From Aliidongia sp035943795 (lineage in GTDB: Bacteria > Pseudomonadota > Alphaproteobacteria > ATCC43930 > CGMCC-115725): a stretch of 64,000 nt of DNA. Each line of letters opens with the position of its first letter. Position 1 is the first letter of the stretch. Both the position numbers and the translations under genes were made by a program. The notes beneath the pieces were generated by a model. The model saw only the letters and a program-made list of their open reading frames with translations, was not told where the DNA came from and ran no database searches. The stretch spans positions 67,276 to 131,275 of the forward strand of contig NZ_DASZBY010000073.1 in NCBI RefSeq assembly GCF_035943795.1. Reading direction: 5' to 3'. Positions 33,797-41,615 of this stretch are shown here, in pieces.

Positions 33797-34867
33797 CTAG
33801 GAGCGGTGTGTCTTCACGGCGGCCCGGTCCAGGAAGATGTCCAGGCTGCGCTGGATCACGTCGCGCTTCAGGCCGTGGGTGATGAATACCAGCCGGCTGT
33901 TGCGCGGGGCGCCGGCCGGCCAGCCGTCGAGCTGGCTCGGCGGATGGAACAGGTGCTGCACGCCGTGGACGACGACCGGCTTGTCGTTGCCCGCGATGTC
34001 GAGGATGCCCTTCACGCGCAGGATCTTCTCGCCGGAGATCGAGACCAGCCGATCGAGCGCCTCGGCGAGCGCTTCCCAGTCGAGCGGTTCGGCATAGGCG
34101 AGACAGAAGCTCTCGATGCCGTCGTGGGGATGGTGCCCATGGCCGTCGTGATCATGATCGTGATCGTGCCCATGATGATCATGGTCGTGGTGATCGTGCC
34201 GGGACGCATGGGCGTCGGCGGCGAGCCAGGCCTCGAGCCGTTCGCCCCGGTCGTCGAGCGCCATGCCGAACAGCTGATCCGGATCGACCGCGCCGTGGCT
34301 TGCCTCGATCGGCACCGCGCCCGGGTTGATCTCCTTCAGGCGGGCACGCACGCGCGCGACCATCTCGGATGTCGCGATGTCGGTCTTGGTCAGCACGATC
34401 CGGTCGGCGACGGCGGCCTGCTTCACTGCTTCGCGATGCAGGTCCATCTCGGCGTCGGCATTGACCGCGTCGATCGTCGTGACCACGCCTTCCAGCCGAT
34501 AGCGCGCCGCGGTCAGCGGCTCGACGATCAAGGTGTGGAGCAGAGGGGCCGGATCGGCGAGCCCGGTCGTCTCGACGATGACCCGGTCGAACTCCGGGAT
34601 CTGGCCCTTGACCCGCTTCAGGAACAGTTCTTTCAGCGTATCGGCCAGGTCGCTCCTCAGCGTGCAGCAGACGCAGCCGCTTTCGAGCAAGGCCACGGTC
34701 TCGTCGCCGGTCCGGATCAGCTCATGGTCGAGGCCGACCTCGCCGAACTCGTTGATGATGACGGCCGTGTTCTTCATCTCCGGCCGGCGCAGCAGCTGGG
34801 AGAGCAGGGTGGTCTTGCCGCTGCCGAGGAAACCGGTCAGCACGGTGACCGGTAGACGTTGCGTCAT
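33797..34867 (-). CDS. CobW/ZNG1-type zinc metallochaperone GTPase
   Basis: 356 residues of the COG0523 G3E GTPase family. The P-loop is GFLGSGKTT (residues 12-20), the metal-binding motif GCVCC covers residues 64-68, the base-recognition motif is TKTD, and a His/Asp run (residues 220-248, over a dozen histidines) precedes the C-terminal domain. Family members transfer Zn or other metals to target enzymes during limitation. The gene lies 142 bases downstream of zur on the same strand, supporting a zinc role over cobalamin synthesis. Two REP-like palindromes sit in that gap. The ATG at 34867 is preferred to an upstream in-frame start. Confidence 0.93.
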   Translation of the reverse strand: MTQRLPVTVLTGFLGSGKTTLLSQLLRRPEMKNTAVIINEFGEVGLDHELIRTGDETVALLESGCVCCTLRSDLADTLKELFLKRVKGQIPEFDRVIVETTGLADPAPLLHTLIVEPLTAARYRLEGVVTTIDAVNADAEMDLHREAVKQAAVADRIVLTKTDIATSEMVARVRARLKEINPGAVPIEASHGAVDPDQLFGMALDDRGERLEAWLAADAHASRHDHHDHDHHGHDHDHDHDGHGHHPHDGIESFCLAYAEPLDWEALAEALDRLVSISGEKILRVKGILDIAGNDKPVVVHGVQHLFHPPSQLDGWPAGAPRNSRLVFITHGLKRDVIQRSLDIFLDRAAVKTHRS

Positions 34868-34907
34868 CTTGGCTCCGGGGTTCGAAAGAGGCGTTGATCG
34901 ATCGGCC

Positions 34908-35000
34908 ATTCCCGCGAAAGCGGGAATCCGGCGTCATACGCGGCAGGGCGGACAAAGGGACTCACGTCGCCGCCGACGCCGCTCCCGCTTGCACGGGAAT
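34908..35000. repeat. pair of REP-like extragenic palindromes
   Basis: ATTCCCGC-GAAA-GCGGGAAT forms an 8-bp hairpin (34908-34927). A related element in opposite orientation lies at 34981-35006 (CTCCCGCTTGCACGGGAATG, with a 5-bp stem TCCCG/CGGGA). The consensus CATTCCCGC...GCGGGAATCC is a widespread extragenic repeat in alphaproteobacteria. They sit between zur and cobW and may modulate read-through. Confidence 0.75.
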
Positions 35001-35009
35001 GACGACATA

Positions 35010-35504
35010 CTATTGCACGACCCGCGGGGCATCGGGAGCAAGGCGGGCGCAGTCGCCGCACAGGCCGCGAACCTCGATGGTCTGGCGCTCGGCTTTGAAG
35101 CCCTGGCGTGCCGCACGTTCACTGACCGAATCGGCGATTTCCGGGTCATCGAGCTCGCCGATCGAACCGCAATTGCGGCAGATCAGGAATTGCCCGCTGT
35201 GCGCCTGCTCGGGATGGGGGCAACCGACATACGCGTTCAGCGACTCGATGCGGTGGACCAGTCCATTCTCCATCAGGAAATCCAACGCCCGATAGATCGT
35301 CGGCGGTGCCGCGCGGCGATGGGTCGTGCGCAACTCGTCCAGCAGGTCATAGGCGCCGATGGGCTCGTGCCGCTTCCAGATCAATTCCAGCACCTGGCGA
35401 CGGATGTCGGTCAGCCGCGCGCCGCGGGCACCGCACACCGTTTCGGCACGGTCGATCGCATCTTCGATGCAATGGGCGTGGTCGTGGCTCTTGGGGGCGA
35501 ACAT
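35010..35504 (-). CDS. zur: zinc uptake regulator Zur (Fur family)
   Basis: 164 residues. An N-terminal His-containing helix (SHDHAHCIEDA) and winged helix (LTDIRRQVLELIW, PTIYRALDFLMENGLVHRIE) are followed by a dimerisation domain with the structural zinc cysteines in ICRNCG and LCGDC. These features mark Zur within the Fur family. Its ATG overlaps the TGA of the upstream Tat-protein gene (TGATG), so translation is coupled. I found no obvious AT-rich Zur box just upstream of the operon. Confidence 0.88.
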   Translation of the reverse strand: MFAPKSHDHAHCIEDAIDRAETVCGARGARLTDIRRQVLELIWKRHEPIGAYDLLDELRTTHRRAAPPTIYRALDFLMENGLVHRIESLNAYVGCPHPEQAHSGQFLICRNCGSIGELDDPEIADSVSERAARQGFKAERQTIEVRGLCGDCARLAPDAPRVVQ

Positions 35505-35839
35505 CAGCCGGCCTTGGCCGCACTGGCGACAGGTGTCGTCGAGCCGACGACCGGGCAGCCGCAGATCGGGCAACGGTAAGCGGCGAGCGCACTCGCGATC
35601 CGGTCCGCACTCATGGTGCCGGCCAGGCGCGTCCGTTCCTCGGCCGCCAATTGCTCGTGGTATCCGTCGCCCGCCAGACGGCAGCGGTCGGCGTAGAGCC
35701 TGTGGGTGGCGACATCCATCGGCTGCTCGGTCCAGGCCCGGGCCGCCTCAGTGCCGACGAACAATCCCAACCCGCCCAGCGCAGTCGAACGCAGGAAACG
35801 GCGCCGGGCCAGCGATGGCAGCCGGTCGGATGGGCTCAT
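35504..35839 (-). CDS. Tat-exported four-cysteine protein coupled to zur
   Basis: 111 residues; family not recognised. A twin-arginine signal, ARRRFLRSTALGGLGLF (residues 11-27), with an Ala-rich cleavage region near EAARA is followed by a short helical body. The body contains Cys53 (YADRCRLAGD) and a C-terminal metal-site-like motif YRCPICGCPVVG (Cys90, Cys93, Cys95). Tat export implies the protein folds, possibly with metal bound, before crossing the membrane. It is the first gene of a zur-cobW operon and overlaps the zur start. A role in periplasmic zinc handling is inference. GGAG lies close to the ATG. Confidence 0.75.
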   Translation of the reverse strand: MSPSDRLPSLARRRFLRSTALGGLGLFVGTEAARAWTEQPMDVATHRLYADRCRLAGDGYHEQLAAEERTRLAGTMSADRIASALAAYRCPICGCPVVGSTTPVASAAKAG

Positions 35840-35980
35840 GGCACTCCTTTTCGAGCGGTCGAGGGACGCCCGCCGATGTCTAAAGTAGGCGCGCGCTGCC
35901 TTAGGGTCAACGGATCGGCGCCCCTGGACGAACCGCGCGCGCGGCATAGCTTGGGGGCGGGCCAACACAAGGGAAGCACC

Positions 35981-36730
35981 ATGGCACGTCTCGTCTGGAT
36001 TACCGGAGCCAGCACCGGCATCGGCCATGCCTTGGCCGTCGCCCTGGCACGGGACGGCTGGACCGTCGCCGCCAGCGCGCGCGATGCGGATGCGCTCCGT
36101 CGGATGGCGGCGGAGAGCGCCGGTCGGGTTCACGCCTTCCCGCTGGATGTCACCGACGAACCATCGGTCATCACGACCCTGACGGCGATCGAGCAGACGC
36201 TGGGTCCGATCGACCTCGCCCTGTTCGCCGCCGGCACGCACCTGCCGATCAGCGCCGATCATTTCGATACCGGAAAATTCCGCAAGCTGGTCGAGGTCAA
36301 CCTGATGGGCGTCGTGAATTGCCTGGGCGCCGTGCTGCCGGGCATGATCGCACGCCGCGCCGGCCAGATTGCGATCATCTCCTCCGTTGCCGGCTATTTC
36401 GGCCTGCCGACCGCGGCGGCCTATGGCGCTACCAAATCGGCGCTCATTACGCTCGCCGAGGCGTTGAAATTCGATTGCGACCGCCATGGCATCGCGGTGA
36501 GCATCGTCAATCCGGGTTTCGTGAAGACGCCGCTCACCGATAAGAACCCGTTTCCCATGCCGTTCCTGATCGGTGCGGAAGAGGCGGCGCGCCGCATCAT
36601 CGACGGCCTCGCCACCAAGCGGTTCGAGATCGCCTTTCCGCGCCGCTTCGTCCTGATCCTGAAGCTGATCCGGCTGTTGCCCTATCGGCTGTTCTTCCCG
36701 CTGGTGGCGCGCGGGACCCGGACCGGATGA
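35981..36730 (+). CDS. short-chain dehydrogenase/reductase
   Basis: 249 residues. TGASTGIG binds NAD(P), SSVAGYFG and YGATKSA carry the catalytic Ser and Tyr-Lys, and NPGFVKTPLTDKNPFPMPF follows. The C-terminal stretch of about 25 residues (FVLILKLIRLLPYRLFFPLV) is hydrophobic and may associate with membrane, as in lipid-active SDRs. The substrate is unknown. An AGGGAAG ribosome site precedes the ATG. It is divergent from the zinc operon. Confidence 0.9.
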   Translation: MARLVWITGASTGIGHALAVALARDGWTVAASARDADALRRMAAESAGRVHAFPLDVTDEPSVITTLTAIEQTLGPIDLALFAAGTHLPISADHFDTGKFRKLVEVNLMGVVNCLGAVLPGMIARRAGQIAIISSVAGYFGLPTAAAYGATKSALITLAEALKFDCDRHGIAVSIVNPGFVKTPLTDKNPFPMPFLIGAEEAARRIIDGLATKRFEIAFPRRFVLILKLIRLLPYRLFFPLVARGTRTG

Positions 36731-36821
36731 TGCCGCAGATGACCCCTGGTCCGACCAGCGATCTCACAGACACCAGGCCGATCCCTGGCCCTGCCCGCTA
36801 CGGGACAGGCGTTCCGCGACC

Positions 36822-37793
36822 CTAGTCCGAGGTCACTCTTCCGGGCAGGCGTTCCCGGAAGAACGCCAGGACGGCAGCATCGAAGTCCCGATGGAAGGCG
36901 ACGCGGTCAAAGCCCGGCCGATCCGCACAAAGTTTCGGGAGGCTCGCGATCAGTTCGGCCGGGCAGGGCGTGAGAAAGGCGAAATGTCCCGCATCGACGA
37001 CGAGATGGTAGTCAGGCTTGACCGGCAGGTTCCGGCCGACGGAGACGACGTATTCCGTGGTCACGCCGACCCTGTCCTCGGCGCTGAATTGGGATGCCCA
37101 GAGCTGGATCGGAACGCTCACGTCTCTCAGGCTCTCCGGGGTGAACATGGGACCGTAGCCCGGATCGGCGATGACGGCGGCCTTGATGCGCGGATCGTTG
37201 AGGAAGGCGTCGGGCGGGATATCGCCCGGTCGCTCGCCGCTCGGGCAAAGTGCGAAGCCGGTGCCGGGATCGGGTTTGCCGCCGATTGCGACGAGGCCGG
37301 TATAGCCGCCCCGGGAGAAACCGAAGAACCCGATCCTGTCCAAATCCAGCCGGGACCGGTCGGGCCACGCGGCAGACATGTAGTCGATCACCCGCCCGAT
37401 GTCCCGAGGGCGTTCGGTCAGCACGGCGCTGGTACAGGCACGGCTCATGTCGGGGCCGCTATCCACCGGATGATTGATCGCCACGACTACGAACCCGGCG
37501 TCCGCAAGCGTCGCGGCGGTGTCGCGATGGCTGGTGAACTTCCCGCCGAAACCGTGGGAGATGACGACGAGCGGCAGCTTCTCTCCCGCGACCGGACAAT
37601 CCTTGGACGCCGCGAGAGTGATGTGACCGACCTTGATTGCGGTCGGCGGGATCGGGCAGGGATACCAGACGGCGCCTGTCAGGGCCGATCCGCCTGAGAT
37701 CGGGGGAATCTCGATGAATTGAACGCCGGCCGCGTGGGCCGCCGAGATTGCCAGGCAGAGCGCCACTGCCAGAAATGGGCCGGGAAAACGCAT
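36822..37793 (-). CDS. exported alpha/beta hydrolase (PAF-acetylhydrolase/dienelactone hydrolase-like)
   Basis: 323 residues. A Sec signal peptide (FPGPFLAVALCLAISAAHA) precedes the mature part. The oxyanion region is VVISHGFGGKF, the nucleophile elbow GFSRGGYTG, and the catalytic histidine lies in VVDAGHFAFLTPC. The mature protein contains several cysteines, consistent with a periplasmic location. The organisation resembles bacterial platelet-activating-factor acetylhydrolase-like esterases. AAGGAG before the ATG at 37793 fixes the start; the open frame extends much further upstream without coding character. Confidence 0.85.
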   Translation of the reverse strand: MRFPGPFLAVALCLAISAAHAAGVQFIEIPPISGGSALTGAVWYPCPIPPTAIKVGHITLAASKDCPVAGEKLPLVVISHGFGGKFTSHRDTAATLADAGFVVVAINHPVDSGPDMSRACTSAVLTERPRDIGRVIDYMSAAWPDRSRLDLDRIGFFGFSRGGYTGLVAIGGKPDPGTGFALCPSGERPGDIPPDAFLNDPRIKAAVIADPGYGPMFTPESLRDVSVPIQLWASQFSAEDRVGVTTEYVVSVGRNLPVKPDYHLVVDAGHFAFLTPCPAELIASLPKLCADRPGFDRVAFHRDFDAAVLAFFRERLPGRVTSD

Positions 37794-38051
37794 CGATCCT
37801 GCTCCTTGGTTCGGCCCGGAGGCACGGCGAGGTTGAACGGCTCGGGCACACACGCATCGGGCGTGCCAACGCGATCGGGCCGTTGATTTCAGTCTGGAAT
37901 TTCCATTTCGAGTCGGAAGCCGCGCCGCCGTCCTGGCGAACTCCGCCATATTGTGGCGCATTCGGCGATCTCTATCCCGGGGAACGGCCCTCGCTTGCCC
38001 GTCGCTCGTGACCGCTTGACGACCACCCCCTGCCGTCCCCATGTTCATGGG

Positions 38052-38071
38052 GAACCCTCGAAAGAGGGTTC
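38052..38071 (+). other. GNRA-capped hairpin just 5' of the FMN riboswitch
   Basis: GAACCCTC (38052-38059) pairs exactly with GAGGGTTC (38064-38071) across a GAAA tetraloop. It ends about ten bases before the riboswitch P1 stem and should form in the leader RNA if transcription starts upstream of it. Confidence 0.6.
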
Positions 38072-38080
38072 GAGTAGATG

Positions 38081-38235
38081 CTTGTTCTCAGGGCAGGGTG
38101 CAATTCCCGACCGGCGGTAGTCGTCTTCGTGAGAGGACGGGAGCCCGCGAGCGCTTCGAGGCCGCAAGGCGTCGAAGGTCAGCAGACCCGGTGAGATGCC
38201 GGGGCCGACGGTACAGTCCGGATGGAAGAGGACGA
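38081..38235 (+). promoter_or_regulatory. FMN riboswitch (RFN element)
   Basis: All RFN landmarks appear in order: TTCTCAGGGCAGGGTG at 38085, then ATTCCCGACCGGCGGTAG, GAGCCCGCGAGCG, CAGACCCGGTGAGATGCC with GGGCCGACGG, and CAGTCCGGATGGAAGAGGAC. P1 can form between 38081-38089 and 38227-38235. It binds FMN and shuts off the downstream ribB. No T-rich terminator follows before the ribosome site at about 38361, so translational control is more likely than termination. Confidence 0.96.
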
Positions 38236-38372
38236 GTTGGCGACCTTCCGCGGGGAGTCTTTCCCGGTGGGCGGCCGTCCACGCCCACGGTTGATCCGCA
38301 TGCTCGCGGGCCATCCCTGGTAACTCTTTGTCGCGCCCTGATTCAGGCTCGCCCCGAAATGGAGTGAGTGCC

Positions 38373-39035
38373 ATGAATCAGAATGACAAGACCGCGCTGA
38401 CCCTGGCCGATTTCGGTACGGCCGAATTGCGTGTCGAGCGGGCCGCGGCCCAGATCCGGGCCGGCGGCGGCGTGATCGTCGTCGATGACGAGGATCGCGA
38501 GAACGAAGGCGACATCATCTATGCCGCCGAGACGATTTCTCCCCAGCAAATGAACCTGTTGATCCGGTCCGGTTCGGGCATCGTCTGCCTGGTCCTGACC
38601 GAAGAGCGCACGCGCGCGCTCGATCTGCCGCCGATGGTCGCCCAGAACACCGGGCGCTACGGCACGCCCTTCACCGTCTCGATCGAGGCGAAGGAAGGGG
38701 TGACGACCGGCGTTTCGGCGGCCGACCGGGTGACGACGGTCCGGACCGCCATCGCCGACGGCTGCGTGCCCTCGGATCTGGCGCGGCCGGGCCATGTCTT
38801 CCCGCTGCGGGCGCATCCGGGTGGCGTACTCGCTCGGCGCGGCCACACCGAGGGGACGATCGAACTGATGCGCCTGGCGGGCGCCAAGCCAGCCGGCGTG
38901 CTGTGCGAGGTGATGAACGAGGACGGCACCATGGCGCGCCTGCCCGAACTGATGGAGTTCGCCAGGCTCCATGCCATGCCGATCGTCACGATCGAGGATC
39001 TGGCGGCCTATATCCAGCAACGCGCGGCCGCGTAG
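38373..39035 (+). CDS. ribB: 3,4-dihydroxy-2-butanone 4-phosphate synthase
   Basis: 220 residues, monofunctional RibB, which makes the four-carbon unit of riboflavin from ribulose 5-phosphate. The metal and substrate loop DDEDRENEGD (residues 38-47), TGVSAADR, HVFPLRAHPGGVLARRGHTE and CEVMNEDGTMAR are diagnostic. There is no fused RibA domain. The ATG at 38373 follows GGAGTGAG; expression is controlled by the FMN riboswitch just upstream. A strong terminator follows the stop. Confidence 0.97.
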   Translation: MNQNDKTALTLADFGTAELRVERAAAQIRAGGGVIVVDDEDRENEGDIIYAAETISPQQMNLLIRSGSGIVCLVLTEERTRALDLPPMVAQNTGRYGTPFTVSIEAKEGVTTGVSAADRVTTVRTAIADGCVPSDLARPGHVFPLRAHPGGVLARRGHTEGTIELMRLAGAKPAGVLCEVMNEDGTMARLPELMEFARLHAMPIVTIEDLAAYIQQRAAA

Positions 39036-39041
39036 CGGGAT

Positions 39042-39071
39042 CGGCGGGAAGGGCAACCTTCCCGCCGTTTT
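39042..39071 (+). terminator. Rho-independent terminator of ribB
   Basis: An 11-bp perfect stem (39042-39052 with 39057-39067) with a GCAA loop and a TTTT tail starts seven bases past the ribB stop. It abuts the 3' end of the convergent binding-protein gene. Confidence 0.88.
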
Positions 39072-39879
39072 ACCTGTATTTCGCCATCACGCGCACCAGA
39101 TCGCCGCTATCGATCAGGCTCTGCTGACGCTGGTCGAAGGCGTCGATCAGGGCATCGACGGCCGGAAAACCGGACCGGATGCCGAAGCGGAATTCCGAGA
39201 GTCCGCCGCTGAGGAAGGGTGCGTCGATGCATTCGAGCACCTGGATGTTGCTCGCCTGCTTGGCATAGCGGGCGGCTTCCCGGCTCTGGATGACGATGTC
39301 GGCCCGATCGGCCGCGACCATCAGGAACGTCGTGCCGTCGTCCTTGACCGCCATGACGTTGGGCCAACCCTCCATCAGGGCTTTCGGCCAACTGTCGCCA
39401 AGCGTCACGGCGATGGTGAAGGCGCGGAGGTCGTCGAGCGACCGGATCTGGCGGATCTGCGCCGCCCGCGGGTTGCCCGGGGAAAAATGGATGACGGCCG
39501 AGTTCCGCGTGAAGAGGGGGCGTCGGGCAAACCGCATGTAATGCGCCCGCGCCGGCGTGGCGATCGTGACATGGGCATCGGCCTCGCCCGATCTGACCAT
39601 CTCCTGGGATCGCGCCCAGGGAAAGCCGTCGAACTTGAAGTTCCAGCCGAGCGTGGCATTGATCGTATCCAGGCCGTCGACGATCATGCCGGTCATACGG
39701 CCGCCAGAATCCTTGAAGGCGACCGGTGGCGCCGATTCCGGAATTGCGACGATGATCGACGGCGCTGCCGGACCGCCTGCAAGAGCGCGACCGGCCCGCA
39801 GACATGCCAGTGCCGTCAATCCGGTCAGCATCGATCTGCGGGTAGTAGTCACGGCCGGAATGTCTTTTCCAATCAGCAA
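39070..39879 (-). CDS. family 3 (amino-acid-type) periplasmic binding protein
   Basis: 269 residues. The signal peptide has a twin-arginine-like start, TTRRSMLTGLTALACL, ending near GRALA. The mature part follows the bacterial extracellular solute-binding protein family 3 layout, with VAFKDSGGRMTGMIVDGLDT and IRSLDDLRAFTIAVTLGDSW. It is orphan: no permease or ATPase is adjacent, so it may be a sensor partner or serve a distant transporter. Two starts compete: TTG at 39879 with GGAAGAG upstream, or GTG at 39852 closer to the signal peptide. Confidence 0.8.
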   Translation of the reverse strand: MLIGKDIPAVTTTRRSMLTGLTALACLRAGRALAGGPAAPSIIVAIPESAPPVAFKDSGGRMTGMIVDGLDTINATLGWNFKFDGFPWARSQEMVRSGEADAHVTIATPARAHYMRFARRPLFTRNSAVIHFSPGNPRAAQIRQIRSLDDLRAFTIAVTLGDSWPKALMEGWPNVMAVKDDGTTFLMVAADRADIVIQSREAARYAKQASNIQVLECIDAPFLSGGLSEFRFGIRSGFPAVDALIDAFDQRQQSLIDSGDLVRVMAKYR

Positions 39880-39980
39880 CGACGGCTCTTCCGGCTTGAT
39901 CGCGCCGTTCTCCGGCGCGTCGGTACCACGGCATCAGTCTGCGGCAAGCCGGGCCGTCCCGTAAGCCCTTGTTTCGGGCG

Positions 39981-40352
39981 CTATCGCCGTCGGATCGTGC
40001 AGCGCTCGCCGATCGAATCGCGATGCAGCGTCACGCGCGTGATGCCGGGCAGGCGCTGGGCCGCACGCTCGAAGATCCAGCTGCCGATGATTTCGAGCGT
40101 CGGGTTCTCCAGGCCGGGAATTTCATTCAGGGTTGTATGGTCGATCTCGGCGGCGATCCCGGCCAGCACCCGGTCGATCTCCGTGAAATCGACGATCCAG
40201 CCGAGCCGCGGATCGGGTGCGCCATCCAGGCTGACCTCGACCCGGAAGGAATGCCCGTGCAAGCGGCGGTACATATGCCCGTCCGGCATGTTCGGCAGGC
40301 AATGGGCCGCGTCGAAGCGGAATTCCTTGGTGATTTCGATATCGTAGGACAA
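39981..40352 (-). CDS. queD: QueD/6-pyruvoyl-tetrahydropterin synthase family protein lacking the catalytic Cys
   Basis: 123 residues. The zinc histidines His17, His32 and His34 are present (FDAAH and RRLHGHSF), as are the Asp-His pair in AEIDHTTLNEIPGLENPT and the family ending. In E. coli QueD the nucleophile is the Cys of the CxxxHGH motif; here that position is Tyr28 (MYRRLHGH). The C-terminal Glu that anchors the pterin also appears replaced in VTLHRDS. Either Cys18 or another residue substitutes, or the reaction differs. It sits one base after the queE stop, so a role in the queuosine/7-deazaguanine pathway is still the best guess. Confidence 0.8.
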   Translation of the reverse strand: MSYDIEITKEFRFDAAHCLPNMPDGHMYRRLHGHSFRVEVSLDGAPDPRLGWIVDFTEIDRVLAGIAAEIDHTTLNEIPGLENPTLEIIGSWIFERAAQRLPGITRVTLHRDSIGERCTIRRR

Positions 40353-40353
40353 T

Positions 40354-40986
40354 TCAGGCGATCCCGATGATCTTGTGGGTCTGCAGCGACAGGCGCCAGC
40401 GCGGGTGGGTCAGGCAATAGTCGACGGCGGCGGCGGTGTTGGCCGCGCGGTCGGGCCCGTCCATCGGCTGCAGGAAGAAATGCTTGAAATCGAGGCGGCC
40501 GAGCAGGTCCAGGTCCTGGCCGGCCTGCGGATAGACCACTTTCAATTCATGGCCCCGCTTCGCCACCAGATCGGCTCCCTGCTTCGGGCTGACGCAGATC
40601 CAGTCGAGGCCGTAGGGCGGCACGACCGTGCCGTTGGTCTCGACCGCGATCTCGAAACCGTGGGCGTGCAGCGCCGCGATGAGGGCCTGGTCGAGCTGCA
40701 GCAGCGGCTCGCCGCCGGTCATCACGACATAGCGCCGCTCCGTCCCCGCCGGCCAGGCGGCCAGGATACGGTCGGCCAACGCTTCGGCATCGGCGAACTT
40801 GCCGCCGCCCACGCCGTCGGTGCCGACGAAATCGGTATCGCAGAATTGGCAGGTCGCCGACGCCCGGTCGGCCTCGCGGCCGGTCCATAGGTTGCACCCG
40901 GCGAAACGGCAGAACACGGCCGAACGGCCGGCCTGTCCGCCCTCACCCTGCAGGGTGTGGAACAGCTCTTTGACGGTGTAGGTCAT
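40354..40986 (-). CDS. queE: 7-carboxy-7-deazaguanine synthase
   Basis: 210-residue radical-SAM enzyme converting 6-carboxytetrahydropterin to 7-carboxy-7-deazaguanine, an intermediate for queuosine. It uses the variant cluster motif Cys31-X14-Cys46-X2-Cys49 known from Burkholderia QueE, with FHTLQGEGGQAGRSAVFCRF before it and MTGGEPLLQLD after. SPKQGADL and the end RLSLQTHKIIGIA are family typical. It precedes queD by one base. queC and queF are not in the window. The ATG at 40986 is preferred to an in-frame start five codons earlier. Confidence 0.95.
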   Translation of the reverse strand: MTYTVKELFHTLQGEGGQAGRSAVFCRFAGCNLWTGREADRASATCQFCDTDFVGTDGVGGGKFADAEALADRILAAWPAGTERRYVVMTGGEPLLQLDQALIAALHAHGFEIAVETNGTVVPPYGLDWICVSPKQGADLVAKRGHELKVVYPQAGQDLDLLGRLDFKHFFLQPMDGPDRAANTAAAVDYCLTHPRWRLSLQTHKIIGIA

Positions 40987-41090
40987 GGATCCCACGCACA
41001 ACAGCCATCGGCCTGAACGCCGACGCCGGCCGGGACCATAGCAAATCCCGACGGTCTTTGCTCATGCAGCCTCGCGAAACCCGCGTTGCA

Positions 41091-41573
41091 TCAGCTCTTG
41101 CGGAAGAACATCGAGATCTGGCCGATCTCGATGCCGATTTTCGAGACCCGCGTGCGGGTGATCAGGGTCCGTGCGTCCTGCAGATACATGCGATCGTCGA
41201 ACCGCACGACGACGATGCGGCTGCCCAGCTTCAGGCGGAAATCATAGATCCAGGAAAAGCTGCTGCCCGAAGCCGTGCCGGAGGCCAGGCCGACGACGTC
41301 GTTGGCGACGGCCTGGTAGCGCGCATCGTCCTGCTTGCGGATGCGCCAGACCCGGTGGTCGATCGACTGGTCGTCGTAGAGGAAATCCTCGGTCAGCACC
41401 AGGTCGCGACCGTCCCATCGGCCGTCGATCGTCACCTTGAACTGGCGGCGCAGATTGCCGAATCGGTCCTGAAAGATGCCCCAGGCGCGCGTCGGCCCCA
41501 GGAAATAGTCTTCGAGCACCAATCGCTGCCGCGACGGTGCTGCGTCGGCCAATGCCGAGCGCTGTTCAAACAT
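41091..41573 (-). CDS. DUF3833 family protein
   Basis: 160 residues. The family pattern is clear: LEDYFLGPTRAWGIFQDRFG, VTIDGRWDGRDLVLTEDFLY, RVWRIRKQD, then a lipocalin-like series of strands ending RVSKIGIEIGQISMFFRKS. Biochemical function is unknown, but the family travels with cyclopropane synthase and DUF1365 genes, as here (42 bases after cfa). A lipid-binding or lipid-modifying accessory role in the same operon is inferred. No signal peptide is visible. Confidence 0.85.
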   Translation of the reverse strand: MFEQRSALADAAPSRQRLVLEDYFLGPTRAWGIFQDRFGNLRRQFKVTIDGRWDGRDLVLTEDFLYDDQSIDHRVWRIRKQDDARYQAVANDVVGLASGTASGSSFSWIYDFRLKLGSRIVVVRFDDRMYLQDARTLITRTRVSKIGIEIGQISMFFRKS

Positions 41574-41615
41574 CTTTCATGGCCCCCGCCGTTCGACCAG
41601 CGATCTAGGGCGTGC

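Noticed and set aside
35840..35980. Zur-box search upstream of the zinc operon
   Set aside because: No AT-rich inverted repeat typical of Zur sites is visible; autoregulation could not be supported from sequence.
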